Positions 62,807 to 64,000 of a stretch of DNA of 64,000 nucleotides are shown here, in pieces. The stretch spans positions 372,001 to 436,000 of the forward strand of contig JADJHP010000004.1 in assembly GCA_016707525.1 (NCBI GenBank), written 5' to 3'. The translations under genes and the position numbers were made by a program. Below the pieces are notes generated by a model. It was given only the letters and a program-made list of their open reading frames with translations. It did no database searches and had not been told where the DNA came from. Within the stretch, counting starts at the first letter, position 1. Each line of letters starts with the position of its first letter. The stretch comes from Ignavibacteriota bacterium. Its GTDB lineage: Bacteria > Bacteroidota > Ignavibacteria > UBA10030 > UBA6906.

Positions 62807-63744
62807 GCAACGACTCCGTCCGTGGACGTTGCGCCCGCAGGCGGGACCGGCGGCAAGACATCCTCCACGGAGTCCAGCGTGATGATCCCCTCCGGAGCCG
62901 CAAGATATCGGGATTTCAGGATATACCACGTTCCGAGGATCAACGCGAGCGTGGCCAGCACACTCCCTTCCGGTCCGAACGAACCACCGGTGATCCACTC
63001 CGGCCCTGCGACCGTCGCATTCCACAGCCGGTGCTCCGAGAACGTGATCCCGCTCGTCGGGAATCCATAGACCGTGGTCTGGGTGAAGTTCCACGCCATA
63101 TGCAACCCGAACGGCAGCCACAGGCTCCGGGTCTTCTGGTATGCGAACGACAGCCAGATCCCCGCGAGCACCACATTGGCTGTGCTGAGCGCATTCGCGT
63201 TGGGGTTGTTGATGTGTCCGACGCCGAAGATCGCGGACATGATCAGGATCGACGGCAGGACCGTGATCCCCTGCGACAGGGTCTGGAACACATAGCCACG
63301 GAACAGCACCTCTTCGCTTGCCGCGGCGAGGGAGAAGAACGCGACCGCATAGACCACAGTGAAGAAGATCTCCCCGAAAGAACGGTCGAGCCAGCCGACC
63401 CGTGCGTATCCCAGGGCCAGCAGCACGATGAAGATCCCGCTCATCATCAGGAACCCGATCAGAAACCCCATGCCGAGCTCGCGCACGGCACGGGGATGGA
63501 ACCAGAGTCCGATCGCCGCCAGGGGTTTCTGATTCACAAAGCGGACGATCACCCATGTCACGAACAGCACGGTGGAAAGCAGCAACAGGGCATCCACGAT
63601 ATCGCTGGCGAGCCCGGCCCACCGGGAAAGAGCGACCACACCCGAAGCCAGGAAGGCCGTTCCGATCAGGAACATCATGATCTTCCAACCGGAACGGACG
63701 TCGCCGTGCCGGGTCAGGAATACGTAGCGGATCGCGTCCTTCAT
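62803..63744 (-). CDS. CPBP-family intramembrane glutamic protease
   Basis: A 313-residue protein with about eight helices. The catalytic motifs of the CPBP (Rce1-like/Abi) family are present: SEEVLFRGYVFQTL, then GVGHINNP and HMAWNFTQTTVYG. Such proteases process prenylated or membrane proteins; the target is unknown. It starts 12 bp after the glyS stop and ends overlapping the TPR gene start. Confidence 0.9.
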   Translation of the reverse strand: MKDAIRYVFLTRHGDVRSGWKIMMFLIGTAFLASGVVALSRWAGLASDIVDALLLLSTVLFVTWVIVRFVNQKPLAAIGLWFHPRAVRELGMGFLIGFLMMSGIFIVLLALGYARVGWLDRSFGEIFFTVVYAVAFFSLAAASEEVLFRGYVFQTLSQGITVLPSILIMSAIFGVGHINNPNANALSTANVVLAGIWLSFAYQKTRSLWLPFGLHMAWNFTQTTVYGFPTSGITFSEHRLWNATVAGPEWITGGSFGPEGSVLATLALILGTWYILKSRYLAAPEGIITLDSVEDVLPPVPPAGATSTDGVVA

Positions 63745-63755
63745 GCGGCCGCCGC

Positions 63756-64000
63756 TCAGAAGCGTTCCCGCAGGTACGTCAGCAGCTGCGCCGCTGCCAC
63801 GCGCTCCTGCTTCATGGAATCGCGCTCACGCACGGTCACGGACTGGTCGGTCAGCGTCTGCGAATCCACCGTGATGCAGAACGGCGTACCGACCTCATCC
63901 TGGCGGCGGTAGCGCCGGCCCACGGCGCCGCTGTCGTCATAGAAGACGCGGAAGTGGGGCCGGAGCTCGGCCTCGATCTTCTTCGAGATCTCGGGCATCC
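63756..64000 (-). CDS. glyS: Glycyl-tRNA synthetase, C-terminal end (5' part outside window)
   Basis: The last 80 or so residues of an alpha2-type (class II) glycyl-tRNA synthetase. The anticodon-binding domain end is recognisable: FRVFYDDSGAVGRRYRRQDE and GTPFCITVDSQTLTDQSVTV. The frame is open at the window edge, so the gene starts outside. Confidence 0.9.
   Translation of the reverse strand, partial: MPEISKKIEAELRPHFRVFYDDSGAVGRRYRRQDEVGTPFCITVDSQTLTDQSVTVRERDSMKQERVAAAQLLTYLRERF

Noticed and set aside
62807..63688. N-terminal extension of about 294 codons on the TPR gene
   Set aside because: It overlaps the CPBP protease gene in another frame. A signal peptide and ATGA overlap place the real start at 62806.

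Overview
The window is a 64 kb, GC-rich bacterial chromosome segment. It most likely comes from the Bacteroidota/Ignavibacteriota (FCB) branch. The evidence is two proteins with C-terminal type IX secretion (T9SS) sorting domains of the NYPNPFNP type, a PorV/PorQ-family T9SS outer-membrane protein, a GWxTD-domain protein, a lipoprotein TamL-type Omp85 protein, and promoters reading TTGnnn-17 bp-TAnnTT. Linked korAB genes point to 2-oxoacid:ferredoxin oxidoreductase metabolism and hence an anaerobic or facultative lifestyle. The species is not identifiable from the sequence alone.

Layout. 1-3.7 kb: a large, 3'-truncated secreted surface protein, then a decayed integrase next to a tRNA-Thr(CGT), which looks like the scar of an old integrated element. 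3.8-14.1 kb: an envelope block all on the minus strand, tamB-tamL-small lipoprotein-mlaE-mlaF-mlaD, coding for the lipid and outer-membrane-protein trafficking machinery. 14.2-18.5 kb: small envelope genes (AI-2E-type permease, YtxH, YihY/BrkB, TerC). 18.5-21.8 kb: a secreted GH31 glycosidase and a sphingomyelin-synthase-like PAP2 membrane protein. 21.9-28.4 kb: a TetR-controlled RND efflux operon (tetR-tolC-adaptor-pump) with a well-formed operator/promoter region. 28.4-35.1 kb: a tandem jelly-roll protein, a small secreted protein, a two-component system and a TonB-dependent receptor. 35.3-38.1 kb: a large FAD/Fe-S 2-hydroxyacid dehydrogenase. 38.4-40.4 kb: a broken T9SS cargo gene and a frameshifted thpR. 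40.5-55.2 kb: a mostly + strand housekeeping block (recA, recX, [bioY], prs, rplY, pth, rpsF, rpsR, rplI, korA, korB, nrnA-like, pepA, GWxTD protein, pdxA, ftsE). 55.2-59.5 kb: minus-strand nifU-like, mrp, kbl, rsmB, rpmE. 59.6-64 kb: porQ-like gene with a repeat-derived tail, then minus-strand ZIP transporter, TPR protein, CPBP protease and the 3' end of glyS.

Genes are densely packed, and many operon partners overlap by the four bases ATGA (tetR/tolC, nrnA/pepA, GWxTD/pdxA, pdxA/ftsE, CPBP/TPR, TPR/ZIP). These overlaps imply translational coupling. They also reveal that several genes carry small indels: tetR, the jelly-roll gene, the small secreted gene, the T9SS cargo gene, thpR and the integrase. 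These clusters of frameshifts are either real decay or local consensus errors and need read-level checking.

No CRISPR array, complete mobile element, prophage or obvious defence system is visible. The most interesting signals are the tamB/tamL/mla co-location, the nested operator architecture upstream of tetR, the repeated promoter architecture, the 38-residue repeats in MlaD, and the repeat/palindrome invasion of the porQ 3' end.
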